From Zygnema cylindricum (lineage: Eukaryota; Streptophyta; Zygnematophyceae; Zygnematales; Zygnemataceae): a stretch of DNA of 21,503 nucleotides. The notes beneath the pieces are model-generated. The model worked only from the letters and a program-made list of their open reading frames with translations. It searched no databases and was not told where the DNA came from. Positions 1 through 11,400 of this stretch are shown here, in pieces; the stretch's first letter is position 1; the number at the start of each line of letters is the position of its first letter. The position numbers and the translations under genes are program-made. The stretch lies in the NCBI GenBank assembly GCA_037447655.1, contig JBBHKE010001478.1, forward strand, positions 1 to 21,503, in the 5' to 3' direction.

Positions 1-173
1 GAATTGTCAGAATTTGTACTTTTACCTATATTACTGTGAATATCCTCTCAACAAATCAGCTGTACCCATATTGGCGTTCGTTGAAAAATTAGTGTATAAC
101 TTTTTTTTCGAAAAGTTTCTAAGTCAAAATTAGTACATGACACTAAATTATTCAACACACTAATAATTTCTAC

Positions 174-199
174 ACGCTAAATACGATCGACGGTGTACT
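174..199 (+). repeat. Degenerate CACTA-like terminal motif
   Basis: ACGCTAAATACGATCGACGG and following TGTACT resembles the right-end motif at 20702-20728 with several changes. TAGTACATGACACTAAAT upstream (130-147) resembles the sub-terminal part of the 21377 copy. It is likely the right end of an old copy that extends left of the window. Confidence 0.4.
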
Positions 200-1216
200 G
201 TCTGACGCATGTCCTTTGTTCGCCTGTTTTCAATTGTAACTGCAATTGATCCAAGGATTTGTATTTTCTACGGAGAATTTAATGTTTTCTGACCGGGTCT
301 CTATTCGTGGCGGCGACTTTTCATTGGCCGACAGAGCTGCCGACGTGCGACGTGAGTTGACACATTACACATGTTTGAACTTTGAAGTCGCACTCGAAAA
401 CTGCGTACGGTAGAAGGCGTAGACACTTTTTGCGGCAACCTGAATGACGTTTTACAATTGGTAAATTTTTAGAATTGGGTAGTGGTGCTAGACGCGATTC
501 GTTCATATAATCCCAGGAGCGACTATCAGCCGCCCGCCAATGACGTATATTTTCCCGAGAGGGGAAACGCCGCGACGGAATCTTCTCGCCTCAAAAAAAT
601 TTGAAGTATTCCAGGTGAAAATTTCGAATCGGACGGCCCAGGCTACTCCTCAAAATCTCCCGGCAAATACCATGGACATCGCAGCGCCGCCCCTAAGGCA
701 GTTTTTTGACGCTGTTGGGGACGCTTTTTTGCGCTGCCGCCTTCAATAAAATACAAATCGGCAGCGGTGGAAATGATTCATTGATTTGCCGTTTTTCTCG
801 TAAATATTATGAATTTTAACTGAATGAAATCTGTAGCATTTAACGCTTAACATTACGCACAGATTTTTAACTGGGTGAAAGAATAACTAAGTTACCTTCC
901 GCGGCCAAAAGAAGTACAGAAGGTTTTTAAACCGACAAATTTAAAGAACAAAGCAAAAAACGGAGCACCTCGGGAAGGGTGCTGTCGGTTGGAAGTCAAC
1001 TCGGAACAAACGGCCGCAAACAGACAAAGATCTTGGTGCTGATTTTCGTCATCTCCAGCCGCCTGTCACACGACCAACCGAAAAGCACGCTTGGCCGTGC
1101 TGTGTCACTTGTGCCTTGTGTCCCATACTCCCATTAAATGGAAGAAAAATATTTCATGACGATGACGATGATTCGCTACTACAGCTACCAGCTACACAAG
1201 CTACAACTTCTTAAAG

Positions 1217-1471
1217 TGACGTGGCATACATTGCGGTAAAGCGGCATTGCGAGCGTCATACACGTGTAATCACACACGCTGATTGTACTTCTCTTTGAAA
1301 CTTGTGGCAACCTTCCACTCCGTACCTGTCTCTCGTGGCGCGTCACGTTCTCCAATGTCACGTCACTTCGGGACGAGTTTCTTTACTTTCTAGAGCCTAC
1401 AGGATCTCACTCTGCATCACGCCACGCGTTACATCATCTGTCACGTCACGACTTTATTTCCGTGACGTTAC
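1217..1471. promoter_or_regulatory. Cluster of ACGT-core (bZIP/CRE-like) sites
   Basis: Within about 250 bp there are TGACGTGG (1217-1224), CGTCACGTT (1341-1349), GTCACGTCAC (1357-1366), GTCACGTCACG (1440-1450) and CGTGACGTTAC (1461-1471). ACGT cores with TGAC flanks are the known binding sites of plant and algal bZIP factors. The cluster sits about 0.9-1.1 kb upstream of the ATG, so it could be the promoter. No TATA box or transcription start can be fixed from sequence alone. Confidence 0.35.
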
Positions 1472-2351
1472 TCATATCTCCCTAAAGCTGACAGCTGGGC
1501 AAGTGCTGCTGCACCCTGCTCTCTATCCTGCTTCTTGGTTCCTTCTCTCCTGTTTCTCCACACTGCAAATTACTGTAGCTTTCACCAAGACCAATTACCA
1601 GCAGAGCTTTCCAGAGAGCTTTTGAAATCCTTTTCTTTCTTCTTTGTCTCTTTGTGCGACTGTACCTTTATTACTGACATGCAATTAATTAGGGACAGTT
1701 AATCTTTGTCCTATAGACTTTTTTCCTTCTTGTTTTTTTTTCCGTTCTCATTCTTCTCATTTCTTTGTTTTTACCTTAAAACAGACTGATTCCGTCAGCA
1801 ATTTTTGTTTTTCCTGTTTCTTTAAACATCCGACTCTAAATATTTACCTTTTGTCTAGGCTCAGGTTCTACAGATGTAAAAATTAACACTTTTCTTTCTC
1901 TTTTTCTTTTCCTTTGATTGCCACAAAATGTCTTCCCTGGTATTTAGAGGGAATAGGTTGTCCGTACATTTTGAACGTACATGAAAACTCACATATGCTT
2001 TTTAGTATCAGAACTTGGACACCAGTAGGTACTAAAAAATACTCGATTCTACTTTTGTTTTTCAGTCAAATTACACTTATTTGCAATTGCTTTCGATTTA
2101 AAAAACAACAGTTTGCCATTTCTCTCATGCGCCTTTTTATTTTTCAAAAGAAACCTCTCAATTTTTCCACCTTTCACTCGTGTTTTTACCATCTTCGAGT
2201 TCGGAAAGTTTTAAAATGTTTGAAAAAACTTTATGATAAAAGAGAGCAGTACTGTTATTACAACTGTCGACTCCATTTCCTTCTCTGATCTTAGTATTCT
2301 GTCAATTTTCCCTTCTGTAGCTTAATTTGTTTTTAAAAGTGACCTTACAAT

Positions 2352-2484
2352 ATGGCCGTTTACAATGAAGATTTGGAGTACAAAATACCAAATCCTCCCT
2401 TTCTTGAAAGATCTTCAACTACCAGTCCATCGGATGGCGATGATGTTCGCTGGTATTTCACCAAATCTCCTCTTAAGAAACTAG
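2352..2484 (+). CDS. SGR2: SGR2-like exon 1 (start)
   Basis: It encodes the N terminus, beginning MAVYNEDLEYK and running to SPSDGDDVRWYFTKSPLKKL. SPSDG-DVRWYF is the first strongly conserved block of plant SGR2. The start is supported by the in-frame TGA nine bases upstream (2340-2342) and by the usual short variable region before SPSDG. The donor is CTAG|GTGTGT at 2485, leaving phase 1. A (CTCCCT)n tract begins just after the donor. The open frame runs on through that tract, but the next conserved block is in exon 2. Confidence 0.9.
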
Positions 2485-5400
2485 GTGTGTTTCTCTCTCT
2501 CCCTCCCTCTCCCTCTCCCTCTCCCTCTCCCTCTCCCTCTCCCTCTCCCTCTCCCTCTTCCATCGTGCAAATCAAGTACGTAACAAGGCACGCTTCACAA
2601 AAAAAACAGCTTTAGAATTTTAACTCCATTTTTGGTACCATAGCTCTGTGGTTGAACTCATCGGACTTGCACCTTTTCTTCACATGCAGATGTACTGATA
2701 TTTTGTTTTTTGAATAGACTGAAAGACTTTCAATTGTATATGTACGGATCTTTTTTTGTTAGTAATATACGGTTTTCAATTGGGTCTTGGTAGTTAGTTT
2801 CTATATGCTAGATTACGAAATTGACGCTATCTTTATTTGAGAAGAAAATGACATGTGAGAGCAAAGTAGTGGAAAAGCTTTCAGCTGAAATGATTGTTTT
2901 CTTGCTAAATACTATCCATTATGCTTGTCAGAAATGATTATCGAGACTCCTGATCTTTTATTCCTTTCTGTCTATTTGTCTTTCTTCCTTAGTTGATTTT
3001 GTTCTTTTCAAATGTTTCCCTTCGAGTACTACCTCCACTAGGAACGGCTGGAAAAGTTTTGGTTGACTTTAACCATTTGTCAGTTTTGTGCTTTTTATCC
3101 CTTAGGATGATTCATTTTCAGGACAAAATTTGCTGTCAACTCCTTTTCAAAACTTCTCCTTTTCAAAACTTTTCCTATGTCGGAAATTTAAACTTTATAG
3201 ATTTGCAGTTTACTTTTGAAAAAGTTGTTGTTGTTAACTCCTTTTTCCAAACGTTTCCTTTGCCTGAAATCCAACCTTTTGTTTATTTGCAGTTTAACTG
3301 TAAATCAAAACTTGTTGTCAACGTCTTTTTCCAAACAATTCCTTTGCCTGAAATGTAGCCTTCCTGTGTTGGTTTGCAGAGGTGGCAGCAGCGGTGCCGG
3401 GGATCGGAGATTGTGGCAAGGGGTCAGTTTTTACGCTTTAGTATGAGGGACTCTTTGGCTCTGGAGGCTGCCTACAAGCAGGTATTACTTTTTTTCACTT
3501 TTTTTCCTTTTTTTTCTGATAACTTCTTCCTGCACTGATATATTTGCAAAGAAACAGAGCATTTCTACTGTCTTCATACTGGGCATGATCTTGCTTTACA
3601 TTTTGGTCATGTTTTGGTCATCTTTTAGTCTTGTTACGTGATATTTGATACCAAGGATATTTTCACTTACAATTATCTGGTCATGTTTTGGTCTTCTTTT
3701 GTCGTGTAAGTGAGATTGTGCCAACTGACAACTCAAGACTATTGTTGGGTTGACACCTCAATTGCCTTCGTTATTTGAAAATGGTTGTTTCAAACCATTG
3801 GGGCACAATTACTTAACTGTCAACGTTAATGACTTGGTCTAAGTTTATGTTGAATATAGTCATGGGTCCATTGGTGGGGAAGGCTCATAGTCTATGAGCA
3901 TTTTTCTATTTTGTCAAAAGAAATGTGAACATTGGATCATTTTTTTTGTTAAATCGGCCTTTTTTTTTGGATGAGTATCCCAGACTTTCACTTGCTTGTA
4001 CATGTTTTGCACGTTTTGTATTCATCTTCTTTTGTGTATTAGCCATTTTTTTTCATCCTCGTGAAATCTGAGTTATTTTTGATTTTTTTCTTCCATTCCA
4101 ATGGATTGATACTAAATTTCCAGTTATTTAATGCCTTGTTTGATTGTCTCGCAAGCAGAAATGGTCGTCTAAAGTATCTCTGACATTTTTTTCCCAGAGG
4201 TCTTGTTGCTGCAAAAATGTTGAAATGCTTAATTTTTAGCATTGTTTTCGATGTGGTTTTCATTTTTGACATTTGTTCCTTCTCCTAATCTTTGCTTTTC
4301 TTCGGTTACTCTCTGTCCCTTTTCCTCGTTGTTCTATTTAGCTGGTTACATTTGTGTTCATAATTCCTTAATTCTCTGACTCCATGAAGGTCACCTTTAG
4401 CTTAAAATTGTTGGTTTGACTTTGATAACTATGCCATGTCAAACAGAAGGTATATTATCAAATATATTCTGTATATTTTATTATCAATATATCTTTATAT
4501 ATTTTGTTGTTTTGTTTGACAAATTAGAGACTCTTTTTCCTCTTCGATGGTGACAAACAAATTCCCGCAAACATATGTTTTGCTTTTTTGCAAGCATGTA
4601 TCAACTCCAAAAGTGTACGGGACCATTTATCCGTATTAGAGCTAGTATGAGAACTAAGTATGTCTTGCCGATGAACGACTTTATTCATCCTAGAATGTTT
4701 TGATTTTGGTCACATGTGCAATTGACTTTCTGTCTGATCCAGATATCTAAAAGTTGCAGTCCTTACACTTAAGTTGTTAAAGTAAAAATTAGGAGGCGAT
4801 TTGGAGGAGTAGCTCCAATCTGGCAGTCTTATCAAGTTAACATTCTTTGACTATTTGACCAGCTGGTGATAGGTATTTGATTACAAAAGACTAGTAAATC
4901 TCTGGGAAATTTCGGCCGCAGGAATAAGCCCAGAGACTTATAACCTTAGAGCAAGAGTTCACTATTCACATAAAACGGTTATTTGTATGTGAACTGTCTT
5001 AAATAAAGCTCAATTGTTGTTAATGTGATGGAGAGAGAAGAGGAGTGTAATTAAAGTTTATTGCTGTCAATGTGGTGATATGTGAAGATTAACTGATTTG
5101 AACAAAGTTTAATCACTGTTGATGTCTTGAAGTGAGAAGATGAACTGATCTAAATTAAGCTTAATTGTTGTGAATATGGTGTAAGTGAGAGAGAACTGAT
5201 TTAACTAAAGCTTATTTGCTGTTTAGTGTGGTGAGAGAGAAGAGGAAGTCCTCCGTACCTGGTGAAGGAATCTGCAGAATGTAGTGATGGCCCCAGAAGC
5301 TCAATTACTGTTAATATGGGTAAGGGAGAAGAGGAACTGACTTAAAATTAAACGTAATTGTTTGTTAATGTGTGGAGTGAGAAGGGAATTGACTGAAATA

Positions 5401-8400
5401 AATCTTAATTGCTGGTTATTGTGGTGAGAGAGAAGAGGAACTCCTCCGTACATGGTGATTAATGCAGAATAATAAAAAAAAAAAAACTAATAACTGTTAC
5501 GGTGAAGGGAGAAGAGGAACTGACTTACATTAAGCTTAACGGTCGTTAATGTGGCAAAATGAGAAGGGGAACTGACTTAATCAAATCTTACTTGCTGTTT
5601 AATGTGGTGAAGAGAGAAGAGGAACTTCTCCTTACTTGGTGGAAGGAGTATGCAGAATGTAGCGATGGCCTTGAAACTTAATTACGGTTACAGTGAAGGG
5701 AGAAGAGGAACTGACTTAGTTAAATCTTACTTGCTGTTTAATGTGGTGAAGAGAGAAGAGGAACTCCTCCATACGTGGTGGAAGGAGTATGCAGAATGTA
5801 GCGATGGCCCGAGTCCTGTTTCACTTCCGACTGCGTCAGTTGACTTGGAGGAAGACATTCCTTCCTCTGCAGATAACTGGCTCGATCCGAAAACCCGCAG
5901 GAGCAAATGAAACCATGGGTGTGCCTGTCAAGGGAGGCCTTTACGAGGTGACAAACTCTCGTGTTTTTTTTTTAATCTAACTCTTTTTTCTGTCTTTTAA
6001 TTTCAGTTTTCTTTTTCTTTTATGTTTAGATGTCAGCTTTCTCTTTCTGTTGAGATTTCTTGGGGTGTGCCTGACAAGGGTGAGGGCTTTCGACTTGTTT
6101 TGTCTTTTAGTTTCAACTTTTTTTTCTGTTTAGATTTTCAGCTTTCGCTCCATTCAGATTTCACTTTTATCTGCTTAGGTCTTACCTTTCTGTATTTTAT
6201 TTTTTTCTCTTTAGATTCAGTTTTTAAGCATCTGCGAAGAGAAGGGATCGGGGATTTTTTTTCCTGTTTTGAGATAGTGTATCCTTCTAAAGTCATCTGT
6301 GAAACTGAATTAATGTGAGAAGACTTCTGGGTACAAAGTCTCCAGAAAACTCTTGAAAAGCTCTAAGAACCTGAAAAACCCTAAATAAAATAGTAAGAAT
6401 AAAACCCTAGTATCAGCTCTATCCTCACTATGGCCTAAGAGAGGTTTGACAGGTAGACCTTTGGAAACGACGTTCTTTTCCTGTATACTGGAGTGGTCAA
6501 GATCGACGAGTTTTAAGAGGTTCCTGGTTTGCCCGATTCGGGACACACTGGCTTCCACTTCGTGAGGACGTTGCTGAACAGTTAGAAATTGCATACAAAA
6601 AACAGGTTAGTTACTTATGAGGCTGTCGTGTACGTTCTTCTCTCCTTTATATCCTCTTATTTCCTTTTTTCTCCTTTTGTCTTCTCTGCTGCCTCCTCTG
6701 CCTCCTCTGTCTCCACTTCCTAAGGCTGTCGTGTGCGTTCTTTCCTTCTTTATCTCCTCTTATCTCCTTTTGTCTCCTCTGTTGCCTCCTCTGCCTCCTC
6801 TGTCTCCACTTCCTAAGGCTGTCGTGTGCGTTTTTCCCTTCTTTATCTCCTCTATCTCCATTTTTCTCCTCTGCTGCCTCGTCTGCCTCCTCTGTCTCCA
6901 CTTTTCTGCTTTCTCCTTGTTCTCCTATGTCTTGTTTGTCTCGTCTGTCTCCTGTTGTCTCCTCTGCCTCCACTTTCTCCTCGTTCTTCTCTTTCTACTC
7001 TGCCTCCTCTGTCTCCTCTGCCTCCACTGCCTCCTCCGGCTCCCATTTCTCCTCTTTCTCATTTGTCTTGTTTGTCTCCAGTTTCTCCTCTGCCTCCTCT
7101 ACCTCCTCTTTTTTTCCTGTCTCGTCTGTCTCCTCTGTCTTCTCTGTCTCTTCTATCTGTTTGTCTGTTTGTCAAGTGTAGCGAAATTCATCCAATTGAT
7201 TAAATCAGCTCATTGAGAATTTTTTGGGCTATAATGGGGCTTGTAAGGATATCTCCGTGTTTATACTGATTGTATCTGTGAATGACATTGAACTTTGGGG
7301 AGTTGAACAGGTATGGCGACGAAAGTTCTATGAACCTTCGGGTCTATACGCTGCGAGAGTCCGTTGTCGGGAAAAGCTAGTGTGAGGCAACCAGTATGTT
7401 AAGCTCCCATTCTTTCTTTTATTACTCTATTTTTTTTGGTCTGCTGAAACATAGTCAACAAATAGCTGTCTGTAGTTGAAGAGAAAGGAACGCTTAGTCA
7501 TGGGCAAAGTTGAAAAACTTGAATAGGGATGTATTTTGACACCGGTCCTCCTATGGTTGGTTGTTCAACAGAAATTGTTTGAAAAAAGAACGTAAAAAAA
7601 AAAAAGCATTCGTCTTTTCTCGTCAGTTTTTCCTTTTCTAATGAGTAATTATCGTTTTGTACACATTATGATAATGTTTGAAAGTTGCCGAGTCAAGAAT
7701 TCTTTCCTGAATTTGCAAAGTTTTCCTATATATATATTTTTTGGAGACAGGATCTCCATGCTTTATTTACAGGGGAGGATAATACTTGGGAGGCGTGGCT
7801 AGCAGGAGACGCCAGCTGGCATCTATGGCTGTCTGGAACTCCTGGTATTCCTTTACGGAGAGGATTTTTGGACCCTCCTGACAACGCTCCGTACACGAAG
7901 GTTTGTAATTGAGTCAATTTTGTAATATGAATCTATTAATTTGCAGTTATATTTATCTCGTAACAAAGAAGAGTGTTTCGTTGACGATATTTGGACCCTC
8001 CTGACAATGCTTCATCATCGATTTTCCGTCATTTGACCCTATTACTTTGCAGTTTTACTTATCTTGGAAATAAGAAGTGTTTCCCTGAAGTGACATTCAA
8101 CTTAGTACTCGACAGGTTTGTTTGTTTTGAGAAACTGTTTTGATTACAGCGGCGATGTCATATTTTATCGGGTCGATAAAAAATTATTAGTTGCTTTGGA
8201 GTCACTGCTAGTAGTTAACTTGAATTAACGTTTTGTCTCACTGTATGTGAAGTCATCTTTGAGCTACTCGCTAGTATAACATTATTCTGTTTCAAACAAA
8301 TTGCAATTATTTACAGATTAGACGAGACCTTTGCTTTGTTGAGTATTTGCTTTGTTCTTTGCATAATTCCAAATGTTCGAAAACTATTGGAACACTAAAG

Positions 8401-11400
8401 GCTTCCCTGTAATATACCCATATTATACTCGAAAAAAGCCACATAATACGTGCATAGTACCTGGTCATTTCATATAGTGTTTCCAATTGTTTTCGCACAC
8501 TTGAGTTATTGTTCTTTATACTCTAGTCACTATAACAGGCAATATAGAATCAGGCAATGTTGGGTTTTTTATTTGTGAAAGGTGGAGGGAAATATGCAGG
8601 AGGACAGACTTCAACAAGTGGAAGAGGAGTTAGACGATTATTGTTCACAGGTTTGATTAGAACCCAGTACCAAATCATGAAATGGAGATGTTTCATAAAT
8701 ACATTACTGTTTCAGTATATATTTACATATTGATATATTGATGTTTTTTGATGTCATCAATAGCAGAAGGAGAGAATTGTATGTTCTAGTCACCAGAAAA
8801 GCATATTTTTTAGTTTATTTTACATACTATCACGTGCTTCCTCTGTTGACGATCAAGAAATTGTTTGTCATATGTTTTCCTTATTTTTGTGTGTGTGTTA
8901 TATATACGTGTATTTTTTTGACACAGGTTCCAGTGGCACATGTAGTATTTATGGTTCACGGTATCGGTCAGCGGTTAGAAGGAGCCTGTCTTGTCGATCA
9001 AGTTACAGAATTTCGTCGAATATTCGCATCCTTGTCTGAAAAGTTTTTGACTCGGTATCAACGAATGCAACATCGCTGTCTTTTATTCCTTGCCAGGTGA
9101 GCCGTGGGAAATTTTCTTTTTCTGGTTATCAATGAATAACCAAAGGAAAACCATTTTCTGGTGTTATCTATATTGACTTTGGATGTGAATAGTTTAGAGC
9201 GTGTTCAAATTGTTTTGTTGGGTTGTAAAATATATCTTGTGTATTAAAATATATTTTGTGAAAGTAATAGCTAATACACATATTACTGCAACATTGTATA
9301 TTTTGCAAACTATCTTGTTATATAGCACAAATGCAGTTGACTTTTTTATATTCAAAAAGAGTATCCTGCACCACCAGTAGCATGATTGAAGGATTACTTC
9401 GTCCACTGTAATTAGAAAAAATAGTATAATTAGTCCAATAATATGGTCCATTCCCTCAGGCATTTGACAGTATGTATGGAGAAAAGCGCTTATGTTGATG
9501 CTTGTTACCAGAAATGTTTAGGTTCAAAATCATAGTGGTCCATACTTTTGAAGTATAGGGCCTAAATTATTCGTGGTAATGTCCATATCAGTTATGGTAA
9601 GAGGTGTAGTACTTGCCGATGGATAGCTACTGACTGTCTAAAAGTTATCTACTATCTTCTTTTCCTTTTCGCTATCCATTGTTGTATATATACTCACCAT
9701 CTGGTGCATGGAACTCCACGCTCTTTTCTTTGTCTTGCAATGCATGCAATGATTAGATGTGTTGTGAAATATTTAGTATATGTGGAAGACCTTATTTTTA
9801 CACTACGATATTAGTAGTTTATCTCAATTGTTTCGTAATGAATCTTATTAAAGGTATTGTTTGTGTTAGTCGAGCTCATCATATTCACTTAAAAATGAAG
9901 AGCCTAAGTACCACAGTTTAAGAGTGCAAAAATGAGTGGAAACCTCCATCTTTGGTTACCCTGTATTATATGCCGTATTATTCTGAATTTTTGCATGTAA
10001 TACATGTATAGTGTGGGATATTCGCATATAGAGTTTTCATACCTTTTCCTTACAAAGAAACCACTCTAAGTACTTGATGTCTTTTTAACTTTTTTGAGTG
10101 CAGTGGCGGAGGGGCCTCAAGTTGGGAGGAGAAGCAGCTGTGGAAGATATTACGTTGGAGGGAGTCCGTTCTTTGCGAACTTCAGTTTCCGCTACTGTTC
10201 ACGACCGTGTTGTATTATATGAGCCCAGTGTACTGCCAAGACATTATTGACTCGGTAAACTTTTTATCTTTCTTAACATTCAAAATGGTGTCCTAACTGA
10301 AAATCATACTCCTCCGTGAAAAATGCTGTCTTGATGAAGATAACATCCTAACATCGGAAGTGTTTTTTTAACCAAATTTTAACTCCAAAAGGCAAAATTT
10401 TCTCTGACCTGATTTACTTGTAAAAAAGCTCATTGTCGTCGTTGTGACGGGCTTATTCTTTGCCCGGGTATATGATTTTTTCAGTATTTGTGTGCTTGGT
10501 TTTAGTGTTGACTTGTTAATTTCAGGCAACTTGTTTTGTAGGAATTTCGCCATATATTGTCTTTTTGACAGGTGAAAGCTGGTTGAAGACCTTTAGGCCA
10601 TAGAAAGAGACAAAATCGTATCCAAACATCTGTTTCCCTGCAACCATTTTTGCATGTTTCTTTTAATGAGGCGTTTAGAATGTTGCGAAATGCAGGTGAC
10701 CACAAACCTAAACTTTTTGTTTCGGCGGTTTAAAACAGCGAAATCCCCATTTTACGGGCAAGGTGAGGCACTTTCCTCCCTTAGACAGTCTTCTACACAA
10801 GCATATCCGTACATCCTTTCTTTGCAGGCTCAGAGGTGTGCACACACGCCACACACACACACAAATATATGTATGTCAGCATATAGAAACACATGTATAC
10901 ACACGTTAAGGAGGGAAGGAGGGAGGAGGGGGGGAGGGAGAGGGGGGGGAGGGGGGGAGAGAGAGGAGGGGGGGAGAGAGAGGGGGAGAGAGAGATGGGG
11001 GGAAGAGAGAGAGAGAGAGGGGGGAGAGAGAGGGGGGGAGAGAGAGATGGGGGAAGAGAGGGGGGGGAAGGGGGAGACGCACACACATGCTTGCACACGC
11101 ACATACACATATATACTGTCCGTGTATGTACATCACTTGTGTGTCTCTCTCTCTGTGTGTGCGTGTGTGTGTGTGTGTGTGTGGACATCTGCGCGATTTT
11201 AGCAGGGCTGTGAAATGCCGATGAGGAACAATGGGAGTCCAAGTCGCAGGTTTATAATATCCTGCCAAGGTTTTTTTGGTTTCTACACAAGTGCAAATGC
11301 ATGTATACTGCTAGTTTGCTGAAGTTTATAGAGATAATTGGAATGTTTACGATAGTTTGTTGCTGAAGTTCTACGCTTGTTTTTGTGTTTATTTCACATT

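Larger units (their letters stand above)
1..2351. other. 5' flank, no supported gene
   Basis: This stretch precedes the start codon of the SGR2-like gene. Open frames exist on both strands (for example 540-749 on + and 321-506 on -), but none shows a family I recognise, and none is flanked by convincing splice sites. The stretch around 300-1470 looks less AT-rich than the introns. It holds the ACGT-core sites described separately, so it is the likely promoter and 5' UTR. From about 1620 to 2300 it is T-rich with many TTTCTTT runs, like the introns, so a spliced 5' UTR is possible. A degenerate copy of a repeat motif lies at 174-199. Confidence 0.6.
3482..5751 (+). other. Intron 2, longest intron
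   Basis: It is about 2.27 kb and T-rich. From 3482 to about 4980 I see no coding block or clear repeat. From about 4990 onward it is filled by degenerate repeats carrying decayed copies of the head of exon 3, annotated separately. The proposed acceptor, TGGTGAAG at 5744-5751, is weak in pyrimidines and purine-rich on both sides. Confidence 0.7.
4991..5810 (+). repeat. Degenerate minisatellite with embedded copies of the exon 3 head
   Basis: The basic unit is about 55-60 bp. It combines a segment like AATTGCTGTTAATGTGGTGA with GAGAGAAGAGGAACTGACTTA, repeated with decay across about 800 bp. Four units carry a longer insert like the start of exon 3, with AGAGAAGAGG beginning at 5236, 5429, 5613 and 5752. 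Spacings are 193, 184 and 139 bp. Only the fourth continues into conserved coding sequence. The last two copies are nearly identical, so that duplication is young. Confidence 0.85.

Noticed and set aside
540-749. 69-codon open frame upstream of the gene
   Set aside because: No family is recognised, no splice sites link it to exon 1, and an in-frame TGA lies just before the ATG at 2352.
2360-2575. Minus-strand frame with a Gly-Glu repeat
   Set aside because: It is antisense to exon 1 and the CTCCCT tract.
3436-3445. Programmed +1 frameshift at CTT-TAG-T, like the known CTT-based +1 sites
   Set aside because: The conserved LRF residues just before this point are already in the downstream frame, so the shift must lie upstream, at the GGGG run.
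5613-5810. Copies 3 and 4 of the exon 3 head as mutually exclusive exons
   Set aside because: Copy 3 has no donor site and runs into a stop three codons after the shared block.
5902-5911. Euplotes-type +1 frameshift at AAA-TGA-A in exon 3
   Set aside because: The other ten slips lack such a stop-coupled site, and four are in the opposite direction. A single-base A-run error explains it as well.
6647-6973. Minus-strand open frame rich in Arg, Gln and Glu
   Set aside because: It is the complement of the polypyrimidine repeat in intron 4 and is low complexity only.
10654-11268. Long open frames on both strands (Gly/Arg/Glu and Pro/Ser/Leu rich)
   Set aside because: They arise from the GGGAGA, CA and TG microsatellites in intron 10. 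Exon 10 is real but uses a different frame and ends at 10762.
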